Below, in pieces: positions 8,845 to 21,268 of a stretch of DNA of 43,507 bases. The position numbers and the translations under genes were made by a program. The DNA comes from Opitutus sp. (GTDB lineage: Bacteria; Verrucomicrobiota; Verrucomicrobiae; Opitutales; Opitutaceae): the NCBI GenBank assembly GCA_009695065.1, contig SIBR01000032.1, positions 1 to 43,507 of the forward strand, read 5' to 3'. The notes beneath the pieces are model-generated. The model was not told the origin of the DNA, ran no database searches, and saw only the letters and a program-made list of their open reading frames with translations. Within the stretch, counting starts at the first letter, position 1, and each line of letters opens with the position of its first letter.

Positions 8845-10314
8845 ATGAGCGACACTCCCCCCGATATCAGTCACGACCAACACGCCGTTCGGCGGCAAAA
8901 GCTGGCCGAACTGCGCGCCGCCGGCGTCGACCCATTCCGGGCGACGTTTGCGACCACGCATTTCTCGGCCGACGCAGTGAAAGCGCACGTCGATGGCCAG
9001 GACAACACCGTCACTGTCGCGGTGGCGGGCCGGCTGGTGGTGATTCGCGACATGGGCAAGAGCCAGTTCGTAAAAATCCTCGATCAGCAGGGTCAGATTC
9101 AGCTCTACGTGAAGAAGGATGTCGTCGGCGACGACGCCTACGCCGCGTTCAAGAAGCTGGACCTCGGCGACATTATCGGGGCGAAGGGAGCGCTGTTCAA
9201 AACAAAGACGGGCGAAGTCACCCTGCGGGCCGAGAGCATCGTGCTCCTGGCCAAGGCGCTGCGGCCGTTGCCGGAAAAGTGGCATGGGCTGAGCGACCCC
9301 GAGCAGGTTTACCGCCAGCGCTATCTCGACGTGATCGTGAATCCCGAATCGCGCACGCGGCTGATGCTGCGGCCGAAGATTGTGTCGCAGATCCGGCGTT
9401 TTCTTGAAGACCGGAAGTTCATTGAGGTGGAGACCCCCGTGCTCGAGTCCACCGCCGGCGGTGCGGCGGCGCGGCCCTTTGTCACCCATCACAATGCGCT
9501 GGGCGTGGATTTTTATCTTCGCATCGCGACCGAACTGCGGTTGAAGCGGATGCTGGTGGGCGGTTTCGACCGCGTCTTTGAAATTGGCCGAATTTTTCGC
9601 AATGAGGGCGTGTCGCGGCGGCATAATCCCGAGTTCACCATGCTCGAGGTTTACGAGGCGTACAGCGACTACCGCGGGATGATGACGCTGATTCGGGACC
9701 TTTTGACGACGATTTGCCGGGACGTCCTAGGCACGATTAAGATCAAACATGCGCAGAGCGGGCAGGAGATCGATTTTGGCGGCGAGTGGCGCGAGGTGCG
9801 GTACAAGGATTTGATCAAGGAAGCCACGGGCGACGCCGACTGGTTTGCGCGCCCGAAGGCGAAAAAAATCGCGAAGGCCGAGGCCATGGGCCTGGGCGTC
9901 AATCCGGCGTGGGAAGAGTTTGAGATCACGAACGAAATTTTCTCAAAGAAAATCGAGCCGACGCTGATTCAGCCGACCTTCGTGACGCATCTCCCAAAGG
10001 AGCTGTGCCCTCTGGCGAAGATCACCCTCGACGATCCGACGACCATCGACGTCTTCGAGCTGACCATTGGCGGCATGGAGATTGCGCCGGCTTACTCGGA
10101 GCAGAACGATCCCGATGTGCAGCGCTCGATGTTCGAGCACCAGGCGGGCGAGGAGAAGCAAAGCATTGATTACGACTTCCTGCTCGCCCTCGAGCACGGC
10201 ATGCCGCCGGCGGGAGGCATGGGCGTGGGCATCGATCGGCTGTGCATCTTGCTGACCGGGGCGGAGAGCATTCGTGATGTGATTTTGTTCCCGCAGCTCC
10301 GGCCGGGGGCTTGA
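8845..10314 (+). CDS. lysS: Lysyl-tRNA synthetase, class II
   Basis: The 489-residue enzyme attaches lysine to tRNA-Lys in the cytoplasm using ATP. An N-terminal OB-fold anticodon-binding domain (about 55-140; VAVAGRLVVIRDMGKSQFVK) is followed by the class II catalytic core. Motif 1 lies near 190-215 (FIEVETPVLESTAGGAAARP), motif 2 at about 245-270 (FEIGRIFRNEGVSRRHNPEF) and motif 3 at about 458-466 (GMGVGIDRL). Length and motifs are those of a complete bacterial LysS. The ATG at 8845 is favoured over the in-frame upstream extension, which would read through the hairpin repeat. No disruption is seen. Confidence 0.97.
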   Translation: MSDTPPDISHDQHAVRRQKLAELRAAGVDPFRATFATTHFSADAVKAHVDGQDNTVTVAVAGRLVVIRDMGKSQFVKILDQQGQIQLYVKKDVVGDDAYAAFKKLDLGDIIGAKGALFKTKTGEVTLRAESIVLLAKALRPLPEKWHGLSDPEQVYRQRYLDVIVNPESRTRLMLRPKIVSQIRRFLEDRKFIEVETPVLESTAGGAAARPFVTHHNALGVDFYLRIATELRLKRMLVGGFDRVFEIGRIFRNEGVSRRHNPEFTMLEVYEAYSDYRGMMTLIRDLLTTICRDVLGTIKIKHAQSGQEIDFGGEWREVRYKDLIKEATGDADWFARPKAKKIAKAEAMGLGVNPAWEEFEITNEIFSKKIEPTLIQPTFVTHLPKELCPLAKITLDDPTTIDVFELTIGGMEIAPAYSEQNDPDVQRSMFEHQAGEEKQSIDYDFLLALEHGMPPAGGMGVGIDRLCILLTGAESIRDVILFPQLRPGA

Positions 10315-10587
10315 AAAAGCGGAACGCGAAAGGCGAAAGGCGGAAAAGCTAAAGGCGGAAAACAGCAGTCCGCACGATCGTGATATAGGTTCACGCCGAG
10401 ACGCGGAGACGCGGAGCAAAGCAAAAACGTTCTGGTTGGAATTCACCCCTCTCCGCGACCTCCGCGGCTCCGCGTGAGGCCAGTTTGGATGGGTTGATTT
10501 TAACCCAGGCCATTGCGATTGTCACCGGTGGATTGCATGACCTGACGTTTTCCGATTTCCTCCTTTCGGCTTTTCCGCATTTTCCGA
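10315..10587. repeat. Intergenic block of nested inverted repeats between lysS and lolC/E
   Basis: Three layers are visible. Heptamer-like units (GGAACGC, GAAAGGC, GAAAGGC, TAAAGGC, GGAAAAC) fill 10321-10363. A hairpin with arms at 10390-10416 and 10451-10478 has the core ACGCGGAGACGCGGAG / CTCCGCGACCTCCGCG. An inverted counterpart of the first array (GTTTTCC, GATTTCC, TCCTTTC and so on) fills 10547-10586 and runs up to the lolC/E start codon. The outer arrays are broadly complementary, so the whole spacer can fold. No gene is present. Confidence 0.7.
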
Positions 10588-11817
10588 ATGCCCTGGTATC
10601 TCTATCTCGCCTTCAAGCAGCTCTTCCCGACCAAGCGATTTCCGTTCTTCACGGCGATTTCGGTGGTGGGCGTGGCGTTGGGCGTGATGGTGCTCCTCAT
10701 CGTGACCAGCGTCATGGGCGGGTTCGGCTACGAGATCCGGCGGATGATTGTGGAGACGGAAGGGGAGGTGACGGTCAAGACCGCCACGACGATCGTCGAC
10801 GTGCCATCTGCCTTGCGGGAGATTCGGGCGAGCCCGGGCGTGGCGGCGGCCTCACCGTTTGTGAAAGGACCGGTCATGCTGATGGCCGCAGGGCACCCGG
10901 CGTTCCCGCTTTTTCGGGGCCTGGACGTGGGGACCGTTGAGGACGTCACGAAGCTGGCGCGCTATGTGACCCCGGTCGGGGCCATGGCGAAACTCGACGA
11001 CGATTCGATCATCCTGAGTGCGCAAATGGTGCAGACCCTTGGGGCGCGGCTGGGTGATGAAGTGGAGATCTATTCGCCGCTTTTGATCGAAAACCTAAAG
11101 AAGGATGAAGTATTCCTGCCGCGTCGCTTTCGCGTCGTGGGCCAGCTCTATGTCGGCCATCAGCAACTCGACAGTAGCACGGTCTACGGGACGCTCCGCG
11201 CGGCGCAGGAAATCTACGGGCTGGGGCGCAGCGTGCATGGCATCAATGTGCGACTGAAGCCGGACGCGCTGGAAGAGGCGGTGGTGGCGGGGATCAACGC
11301 CCGGCTGCCGGCGAAACTGCGCGCGTATCTCTGGATGGAAAGCTGGGCGGACTTTCTCTGGGTGCTGAATCTCGAGAAGAGCATCAATTTTTTCCTGCTG
11401 TTGTTCATTGTGATCATCGCCGCGTTTTCCGTGATGAGTTCGCTGCTGATCTCCGTGGTCCGGAAGACCCGGGAAATCGGCCTCCTCGGCGCGCTGGGCG
11501 CCAGTCCGCGGCAGGTCGCGCTGTGCTTTTGTGCCCAGGCGTTCGTCATTGGCGTGATCGGAACTGGCACCGGACTGGCCGCTGGGTTCGGCGTGCTCGC
11601 CGTGCGCAACGACCTCGTCCACGGGATCGCGAACCTGCTCCAGCGCGAGGACACCCTGCGGCAGTTTTACCAATTTTCCGACCTGCCGGCGCACACGCTG
11701 CCCCGCGACTTGATCCTGACGATCGTCGCCGCCATTGCGATTTCGACGCTGGCCGGCTTGTTCCCGGCGTGGCGGGCGGCGAAACTCAAACCCGTGGAGG
11801 CGCTGCGCAATGAGTGA
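10588..11817 (+). CDS. Lipoprotein-releasing ABC transporter permease (LolC/LolE family)
   Basis: This 409-residue inner-membrane protein has one N-terminal TM helix (about 18-45, FFTAISVVGVALGVMVLLIV), a periplasmic MacB-like domain (about 50-260) and three C-terminal TM helices (about 265-292, 318-342, 370-395). The LolC/E signature SLLISVVRKTREIGLLGALG, the loop that couples to the ATPase, is at about 288-307. With LolD it should extract outer-membrane lipoproteins from the inner membrane. Only one permease gene is present, so the transporter may use two copies of a single LolC/E-type subunit, as with LolF in other bacteria, unless a second gene lies elsewhere. Its TGA overlaps the lolD ATG by 8 bp. 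Confidence 0.9.
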   Translation: MPWYLYLAFKQLFPTKRFPFFTAISVVGVALGVMVLLIVTSVMGGFGYEIRRMIVETEGEVTVKTATTIVDVPSALREIRASPGVAAASPFVKGPVMLMAAGHPAFPLFRGLDVGTVEDVTKLARYVTPVGAMAKLDDDSIILSAQMVQTLGARLGDEVEIYSPLLIENLKKDEVFLPRRFRVVGQLYVGHQQLDSSTVYGTLRAAQEIYGLGRSVHGINVRLKPDALEEAVVAGINARLPAKLRAYLWMESWADFLWVLNLEKSINFFLLLFIVIIAAFSVMSSLLISVVRKTREIGLLGALGASPRQVALCFCAQAFVIGVIGTGTGLAAGFGVLAVRNDLVHGIANLLQREDTLRQFYQFSDLPAHTLPRDLILTIVAAIAISTLAGLFPAWRAAKLKPVEALRNE

Positions 11818-12571
11818 AAATATTCTCAGTGGGCGGGGGCTGGCGAAGGCCTACCTGAGCGGCGATCGCCGGATCGAGGTGCTCCGGGGCGTCGACCTCG
11901 ACGTGGCGGCCGGGGAGAGCGTGGCGATTCGTGGCGAATCCGGCTCGGGGAAATCCACGCTGTTGAATCTCCTGGCGGGTCTCGATGCGTCGGAAGCGGG
12001 CCAGCTGGAGTGGACGGGGACGCCGGTGACCACGGTCGACGCCACCCGGCGACGCGCACTGTTCTTGGGCATGGTGTTTCAGGCGTTTTATCTGATTCCC
12101 GAAATCGACGCGCTGGCCAACGTGCTGATGGCGGTGCGGATTCTGCGGGCACCCGGCGCGGCCGAGCGAACCCGGGCCCGAGAGCTGCTCGCGCGCGTCG
12201 GACTGACGGAGCGGGCGACCCATTTGCCGGCGCAACTCTCCGGCGGCGAGCGACAACGGGTGGCGGTGGCGCGGGCACTGATGAACACGCCCAAGCTGCT
12301 GCTCGCGGACGAGCCGACCGGGAACCTTGACGAGCACACGGGCGACGCGGTGATCGAGTTGTTGCTCAGCCTCTGCCGCGAAACCGGGACGGCGCTCGTG
12401 CTGGTGACCCACAACGTCGCTCACGCGGAAAAGACGAACCGCCAGCTTTTCCTGCACGAGGGCGTCTTGCGGTATTGTCAGTCCCCGGCCCCCACCGGGA
12501 CGGAATGCCCCCCAGCACACGCCCACCAAACCACTCTCACCCGCCAATCCGGTTTGTCATCTATTAGATGA
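11810..12571 (+). CDS. lolD: Lipoprotein-releasing ABC transporter ATPase LolD
   Basis: The 253-residue ABC ATPase has Walker A GESGSGKST (42-50), the signature LSGGERQRVAVARAL (about 145-160), Walker B LLLADEPTGNLD and the H-loop VTHN. It powers the LolC/E permease encoded immediately upstream, with the ATG inside the permease's last codons. The conserved fold ends near FLHEGVLRY (about residue 222). The last 30 residues (from CQSPAPTGTE) look like read-through of non-coding DNA, and the stop codon (12569-12571) lies inside the 41-bp palindrome at 12544-12584. The natural 3' end was probably replaced when that sequence arrived, but the ATPase core is intact. Confidence 0.93.
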   Translation: MSENILSGRGLAKAYLSGDRRIEVLRGVDLDVAAGESVAIRGESGSGKSTLLNLLAGLDASEAGQLEWTGTPVTTVDATRRRALFLGMVFQAFYLIPEIDALANVLMAVRILRAPGAAERTRARELLARVGLTERATHLPAQLSGGERQRVAVARALMNTPKLLLADEPTGNLDEHTGDAVIELLLSLCRETGTALVLVTHNVAHAEKTNRQLFLHEGVLRYCQSPAPTGTECPPAHAHQTTLTRQSGLSSIR

Positions 12572-12584
12572 CAAACCGGATTGG
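12544..12584. promoter_or_regulatory. 41-bp perfect palindrome, left border of GH28 remnant
   Basis: The arms CCAATCCGGTTTGTCATCTA (12544-12563) and its exact complement (12565-12584) flank one central T. The inner 25 bp (12552-12576) are the exact reverse complement of 13793-13817. The symmetric TTTGTCATCTA half-site resembles an operator for a dimeric repressor (GntR-like half-sites often contain TTGTC/GACAA); that role is inference. No T tract follows, so it is not a standard terminator. Confidence 0.7.
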
Positions 12585-12764
12585 GGCAGCGTGGGGACGG
12601 GATTTAGTCGGCGGGGAGTCGCGGCAACCAGAACGGCATGCGGGCCGTGGCGACGAGCAGGGATTTTTTCGCCGGGAGCGCGCACGGCGCGAGTTCCCGG
12701 AGGGCGCCGTCGAGGTGGGGGAGCGTGCAGTCAGCGGGGGCGAGCAGCGTGAGGCCCGCCGGGC

Positions 12765-13672
12765 AAGGATCTCGAGATTCGCGACCTGCGGCTCACCCAG
12801 GCGCCGAGCTGGACCGTGCATCTGGTGGGCTGCGAACACGTGCTCGTCGACCGCGTGCGGATCGACAACCAGCTCGACGTGCCAACTGCGACGGAATCGA
12901 TCCCGACTGCTGCCGCGACGTTGAGATTCGCCATTGCCACATCGTCTGCGGCGACGATGCAATCGTCGTAAAAGCCACCCGGGTGGGCGCGCCTACGGCC
13001 CTTGCACCAACCTTGTCGTCGCGGACTGCGTGCTCGGGACGCAGGACTCGGGCTTGAAAATCGGCACCGAGACGGCGCAGGACATCCACGATCTTCGTTT
13101 CGAGCGCTGCAAGATCGTCTCGTGCTGCCGCGGGCTCTGTATCCAGCTCCGCGACGAAGGCAGCGTTTACAATATCGATTACCGCGACATCGAGTTCGTG
13201 TCGCGCTATCACTGGGATCCGTGGTGGGGCGGGGCGAGGCGATTTCCCTCACGGCCATACCCCGCCGGCCGCAGGGCAAGATCGGCACGATTCACGATGT
13301 GCGAATCCGGAACGTCACCGTCCGGGCGAAGAACAGCGTGCGCATCAACGGCACGCCCGAGAGCCGCATCCGCGATGTCCGGCTGGAGAACGTCGCGGTT
13401 ACGTGGACCGGTGGACCAAGTATCGCGGCGGCCTTTTCGACAACCGCCCGACGTCGGCCTACCCGGACCTCGAACCGCACGGCACGCCGGGTTTTCATCT
13501 TCGTCATGCAGACCAGACCGTGCTCGACCAATGCCGGGTCGATTGGGGCCAAAACCGGCCGGACTATTTCACCCACGCGCTGGAGGCGGAGGACGTCACC
13601 GGCCTGGCCCTCCCCGGCTTGGTGGGCGAGGCCGCCCACCCCGAAAAGAATAAGGCCATCGCGATTCGCTGA
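12765..13672 (+). pseudogene. Glycoside hydrolase family 28 (polygalacturonase-like) remnant
   Basis: Joining frames gives about 300 residues of a right-handed beta-helix GH28 protein. Successive blocks are LEIRDLRLTQAPSWTVHLVG, NCDGIDPDCCRDVEIRHCHI, the catalytic-type GDDAIVVKATR, AYGPCTNLVVADCVLGTQDS, GLKIGTETAQDIHDLRFERC, AISLTAIPRRP and VRIRNVTVRAKNSVRINGTP. NCDGIDPD and GDDAI correspond to the Asp motifs of pectin-hydrolysing GH28 enzymes. At least four frameshifts occur (near 12882, 12985, 13230 and 13405), and the N-terminal third could not be recognised in 12585-12764. The C-terminal frame ends at TGA 13670-13672. The segment is bordered on both sides by the same 25-bp palindrome. Confidence 0.8.
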
Positions 13673-13709
13673 CGCGTTGGCCGAAAGGAGGGAAGCAGCC
13701 GAAAGGGTC

Positions 13710-13733
13710 CGGAGACCTTTCGTTTGGTCTCCG
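13710..13733. repeat. Short perfect hairpin after GH28 remnant
   Basis: CGGAGACC (13710-13717) and GGTCTCCG (13726-13733) pair over 8 bp around the loop TTTCGTTT. It may have been the transcript end of the former GH28 gene; no T tract follows. Confidence 0.45.
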
Positions 13734-13792
13734 AGCCCGCGTCTGTGAAATCTGAGCAACCCTGGTCTGCCCGGGCCAAAGGCCGACCGAAG

Positions 13793-13817
13793 GTTTGTCA
13801 TCTAATAGATGACAAAC
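13793..13817. promoter_or_regulatory. 25-bp perfect palindrome, right border of GH28 remnant
   Basis: GTTTGTCATCTA, one central A, then TAGATGACAAAC. Relative to the left copy it is exactly inverted, as the central base shows. It lies 65 bp upstream of the Gfo/Idh gene start, in a position suitable for an operator of that gene. Confidence 0.7.
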
Positions 13818-13881
13818 GGGTGGGGCCAAGACGTGTGCTCCGGTGTTGCGGGAGCCGGGGCGGGTGGCTCACTGTGGCGGG

Positions 13882-14868
13882 ATGTTTTCAGCTCCAAAAA
13901 TTCGCTGCGGCGTCGCCGGCGTCGGCTCGCTCGGGCAGCATCATGCGCGGATTTACGCGAACCTGCCGGGAGCGACGCTCGCGGGCATTTACGAGACGAG
14001 TGACGCGCGGGCGACGGAGATTTGCGCCAAGTTCAATTGCCCGAGGTTCGCGACGCTCGAGGAGCTCGGCGCCAATTGCGACGCGGTGTCCGTCGTCGTG
14101 CCGACCGATCGACATGCGGAGGTGGCATTGCCGCTGTTGGCCAAGGGGTGTCACCTGCTCATTGAGAAACCGCTGTGCGCGTCGCTCGAAGAGGCCGAGC
14201 AGGTCCTCGCCGCGGCGCAGACTAACCGCTGTCTCGTGCAGGTGGGGCACATCGAGCACTTCAATCCAGTGATGAGTTTTCTGGAAAAGGAAATCGACGA
14301 GCCCCGCTACATCACGGCCGAGCGGCTCGCGCCATACCAGCCGCGCGGTACGGAGGTCGGGGTGGTGCTCGATTTGATGATCCACGACATCGGGATCGTG
14401 CTGGCGCTGGTGAAGTCGCCGATCGCGAAGATCGACAGCGTGGGCGTCACGGTGCTTTCGAAGAGCGAAGATATCGCGAATGCGCGGATCCAGTTCGCCA
14501 ACGGTTGCGTGGCCAATTTGAGCGCGAGCCGGATGAGCACGAAGAAGGCGCGCGAGATCCGGATTTTCCAGGGCGACGCCTACCTCTCGCTCGATTTCAT
14601 GAACCAGGCGGGCCACTTGGTGAAGAAGAGCGACATCATCGCGTATGGCCTGAAGATGAAGATCGGGCTGGTAAAGGCGGGTGACCTCAGTGCGATTCCG
14701 GTGAAGGAGATTCCGATTGAGAAAGGCGAGCCCCTCGCGCTCGAGCTGGCGCACTTCGTGGACAGCGTGGCGAAGGCGAAACAGCCGAAGGTCGGCGGGG
14801 TGCTCGGCAAGAGCGCACTGGAGGTCGCGATTGCGATCACGGAGCAAATCCGGCCATCGGGAAAATGA
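13882..14868 (+). CDS. Gfo/Idh/MocA-family NAD(P)-dependent oxidoreductase, lpxB-linked
   Basis: The 328-residue protein has an N-terminal Rossmann fold with GVAGVGSLGQHHA (about 9-21), the family EKPLC motif (catalytic-region Lys, about residue 95) and a C-terminal alpha/beta domain with VGHIEHFNP and LDLMIHDIGIVLAL. The ATG at 13882 is preferred to the one at 13843 because it is preceded by GGCGGG and starts just before the nucleotide-binding fold. The next intact gene is lpxB, and in several bacteria a homologue lies in the lipid A cluster. There GnnA oxidises the 3-OH of UDP-GlcNAc so that an amino group can be installed. A GnnA-like role is therefore possible, but no GnnB transaminase gene is visible here. 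Confidence 0.85.
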   Translation: MFSAPKIRCGVAGVGSLGQHHARIYANLPGATLAGIYETSDARATEICAKFNCPRFATLEELGANCDAVSVVVPTDRHAEVALPLLAKGCHLLIEKPLCASLEEAEQVLAAAQTNRCLVQVGHIEHFNPVMSFLEKEIDEPRYITAERLAPYQPRGTEVGVVLDLMIHDIGIVLALVKSPIAKIDSVGVTVLSKSEDIANARIQFANGCVANLSASRMSTKKAREIRIFQGDAYLSLDFMNQAGHLVKKSDIIAYGLKMKIGLVKAGDLSAIPVKEIPIEKGEPLALELAHFVDSVAKAKQPKVGGVLGKSALEVAIAITEQIRPSGK

Positions 14869-14956
14869 ATAGGCCCGGGCGCTATGATCAGCACACCGTG
14901 ATTTCCGTCATGACGCTTCCAGCCGACCCTGCTGCGTTCGTGCCGTTAGGTTCGCT

Positions 14957-15030
14957 GGCCGCGCGGCGGAGCGCACGGTCCACCGTGCACGAACATCGTG
15001 CCGGGTGGGTCGGGCGCTCCGCGCGCGACC
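14957..15030. repeat. GC-rich long-arm hairpin repeat, copy 2
   Basis: The left arm GGCCGCGCGGCGGAGCGCAC (from 14957) pairs with the right arm GTCGGGCGCTCCGCGCGCGACC (split across 15009-15030). The left arm is identical over 20 bases to that of the copy at 37721. It occupies most of the gap between the oxidoreductase and lpxB. Confidence 0.8.
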
Positions 15031-15061
15031 AGAGCGTTGGGCAGGGTGAGGCCGTTCAACC

Positions 15062-16327
15062 ATGAGTGCCGCCACGCCCTTTCGCCTGCTGCCGCCGTCG
15101 GGTGGGCGCGTCGATGTGCTCATCGTCGCCGGTGAGCATTCCGGGGACGAACATGCGGCGACGATGGTGCGGTCGCTGCGAGTGAAACAACCCAACCTGA
15201 ACGTGGCGGCACTGGGCGGGTCGCTGCTTGCGGCAGCCGGAGCGCAAGTGTTGTTCGACCTCACCTTGTCCTCGGTCGTGGGCGTGGTCGAAGTGCTGAA
15301 GAACTATTCATTTTTTCGCGCGCTGCTCGAGGAGACCTTGCGGTGGATTGGGGAGCACCAGCCCCGGGTTGTTTGTTTCGTCGATTACCCTGGGTTGAAT
15401 CTGCGGCTCGCGGCGGCGCTGCGGGAGCGCGGGCTGTCGGTGAAGGGCGGCGGAAAAATCAAGGCGCTTTACTATATCTCTCCGCAGATTTGGGCGTGGA
15501 AGGCGGAACGGCGCTTTGCGATGGCGCGGGATCTCGATGCGCTCGCCGTAATTTTCCCCTTCGAGTGTAAGTGCTACGCCGACACCGCGCTGCCGGTCGA
15601 ATTTGTCGGGCATCCTTTCCTGGCTCCCGGCTACGTGGCGCCGGTGGTCTACGATCCGGCGGGGCCCATCCTGCTCCTGCCCGGGAGCCGGAAACAGGCG
15701 GTCGGTCGAATTTTCACCGTGTTGCTCGCGGGCTACCGCGCGTTTGGCGAGCGCGAGGCGGTGGTGCTTTTCCCCACCGACGAAATCCTGGCCGTGCTGC
15801 AGGCGGCGGAACTGCCGGCCAGGGTGACGCTGTTGCCGGTGGCGGAGCAGCGGGCGCGGCGGAATTCAAGAGCGGGAGGGACGGGCCCGGATGAGCGGGG
15901 CGCGGCGGCAGCGGCGCGCCCCATCGTGGCCTCGGCCGTGCTCACGTCCAGTGGCACGATGTCGATGCACTGCGCGCTCGCCGGAATTCCCGGCGCCATC
16001 GCCTATCGCGCCAATCCCGTGACCTACCTGCTCGGCCGCCTGCTGCTGAAAGTGGAGTACCTGGGCATGGCGAATCTGCTCCTCGGCGAGCCGATGTATC
16101 CGGAGTTCTTGCAGGGCGCCGCGACGCCTGCCGCCCTGGCGGAAGAGTTGCGGGCCGCCGTGGGCGATTTCGCGCGGCGCAGCCGGACTGCGGCCCAAGC
16201 GGTGCGGTTGCGCGAATTATTGAGTGGACCGGCGACCGGCACGGCGGCGGATTGGCTGGCGCGACACTTGCAAGTCGCGGGCAACGAGGACTCGTCACCC
16301 GCCGGAAATTCCACTTCATCCCGTTGA
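15062..16327 (+). CDS. lpxB: Lipid-A-disaccharide synthase
   Basis: The 421-residue GT19 glycosyltransferase condenses UDP-2,3-diacyl-GlcN with lipid X at the inner face of the cytoplasmic membrane. Family landmarks are the N-terminal VLIVAGEHSGDEHAA, FVDYPGLNLRLA, YYISPQIWAWK, AVIFPFE, VEFVGHPF, LLLPGSRKQAVGRI and, in the nucleotide-binding half, VLTSSGTMSMHCALAGIPG followed by AYRANPVTYLLGRLLLKVEY. The ATG at 15062 gives an N-terminus of about 15 extra residues before the first strand. No frameshift is seen. The gene indicates an outer membrane with lipid A. Confidence 0.95.
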   Translation: MSAATPFRLLPPSGGRVDVLIVAGEHSGDEHAATMVRSLRVKQPNLNVAALGGSLLAAAGAQVLFDLTLSSVVGVVEVLKNYSFFRALLEETLRWIGEHQPRVVCFVDYPGLNLRLAAALRERGLSVKGGGKIKALYYISPQIWAWKAERRFAMARDLDALAVIFPFECKCYADTALPVEFVGHPFLAPGYVAPVVYDPAGPILLLPGSRKQAVGRIFTVLLAGYRAFGEREAVVLFPTDEILAVLQAAELPARVTLLPVAEQRARRNSRAGGTGPDERGAAAAARPIVASAVLTSSGTMSMHCALAGIPGAIAYRANPVTYLLGRLLLKVEYLGMANLLLGEPMYPEFLQGAATPAALAEELRAAVGDFARRSRTAAQAVRLRELLSGPATGTAADWLARHLQVAGNEDSSPAGNSTSSR

Positions 16328-16375
16328 TGGTTAGTTCCGAACGGCCCAATCCCCGTCCGGGTCTTGCGGAGCCGA

Positions 16376-20159
<3,784 letters not shown>

Positions 20160-20176
20160 AGTTCGGAACGTTCCGC

Positions 20177-21268
20177 CTACGACGGCGGGGCGGAGGCGCG
20201 GCTGCCGTTGGCCAGCGCGCCAGCCGGGCTCATCAGCGCGGCCACCTGTGGGGCCACGTAGTGCCAGAGGGCCTCGGCTTTTTGCAGCATGATCGCCCGG
20301 CACTTCACGATTTCCGCTTCGCGGGCCGCGCGGTTTTCCTCGGCGATTTTGGCGAGGTCATCGAGATTGTAGAGAAAGACATTTTCGATTTCCGCCACCG
20401 CTGGCTCGACGTCGCGCGGCAAAGCCTGATCGATAAAGAACAAGGGCCGGGCGGGGCGGCGGGAGATCGCCGCCTTGGTGGCGGCGAGGGAGACGACCAG
20501 ATCCGGGGCGGAGGTCGCGCACACGACGACGTCAAACTCGGCCAGGCGGGCCTCGCGTTGTTCGAACGGCATTGCGCTCGCGCCGAGCGCAGTAGCGAGC
20601 TCCATCGCCCGTTCGAAGTGCCGGCTGGCGACCGTGAGGGTCGCCGCCCCGCGGCTTTGAAAGGCCTTCGCCGTTTTCTCGCCGATATCGCCGGCCCCCA
20701 GCAGGAGAATGTTGGTGGACTTGAGCGAACCAAAGATGGTCAGGGCGAGATCGACGGCGACATTGGCGACGCTGACCTGACCCTCGGTGATCGCCGTGTG
20801 GGTCCGCACGTGCTTGGCCGCTTGAAAACCTTTTTGGAAGATTCGATTCAGGACCGGGCCGGTCGAACCCTTGGCCTGGGCGGACGCGTAGGCCTCCTTC
20901 ACCTGACCGAAGATTTCCGTCTCGCCGAGCATCTGGGAATCGAGCCCGGCCGACACCTCGAGCAGGTGCTGCACGGCCTCGCGACCGCGCAGGCTCACGC
21001 GAATGCGCTCGAATTCCGCCGGGTCGAATTGCTGCCGGGCGCAAAAGGCCGCGCTGACCTGGGCCGCGGCCTCGGGGTGAGTCGCGACGCCGTAGAATTC
21101 GACGCGATTGCACGTGTTGAGCACGGCAAATTCCCGCAAGCCGGGGAGCGCCGCAAATTCGGCCTGCAACGCGGCGACGCCCTGCGCACTGAGGGCGAGT
21201 TTCTCCCGCACCGCCAGCGAGGCCCGGTGATGGGTCGTGCCGATGACGAAAAAGCCGGCGGCACTCAT
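20177..21268 (-). CDS. hemA: Glutamyl-tRNA reductase, short C-terminus
   Basis: It reduces glutamyl-tRNA to glutamate-1-semialdehyde with NADPH, the first step of C5 tetrapyrrole synthesis. The 363-residue protein shows the N-terminal catalytic domain with VIGTTHHRASLAVREKLA and the nucleophile Cys53 in VLNTCNRVEFYG, then MLGETEIFGQVKEAYASAQA and the NADPH fold ILLLGAGDIGEKTAKAF. Typical enzymes exceed 410 residues; here the C-terminal helical dimerisation domain is cut short, ending ALMSPAGALANGSRASAPPS. The ATG overlaps the TGA of the ccsA/hemX-like gene by one base, so the two are translationally coupled. A longer in-frame extension upstream merely overlaps the ccsA gene. Confidence 0.92.
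   Translation of the reverse strand: MSAAGFFVIGTTHHRASLAVREKLALSAQGVAALQAEFAALPGLREFAVLNTCNRVEFYGVATHPEAAAQVSAAFCARQQFDPAEFERIRVSLRGREAVQHLLEVSAGLDSQMLGETEIFGQVKEAYASAQAKGSTGPVLNRIFQKGFQAAKHVRTHTAITEGQVSVANVAVDLALTIFGSLKSTNILLLGAGDIGEKTAKAFQSRGAATLTVASRHFERAMELATALGASAMPFEQREARLAEFDVVVCATSAPDLVVSLAATKAAISRRPARPLFFIDQALPRDVEPAVAEIENVFLYNLDDLAKIAEENRAAREAEIVKCRAIMLQKAEALWHYVAPQVAALMSPAGALANGSRASAPPS

Noticed and set aside
12544..12584. 41-bp palindrome as a rho-independent terminator of lolD
   Set aside because: There is no T run after the stem and the lolD stop codon is inside it; a second copy in front of another gene fits an operator or border site better.
12585..12764. N-terminal part of the GH28 gene
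   Set aside because: None of the three frames shows a GH28 or pectate-lyase-like motif, so the remnant is annotated only from 12765 onward.
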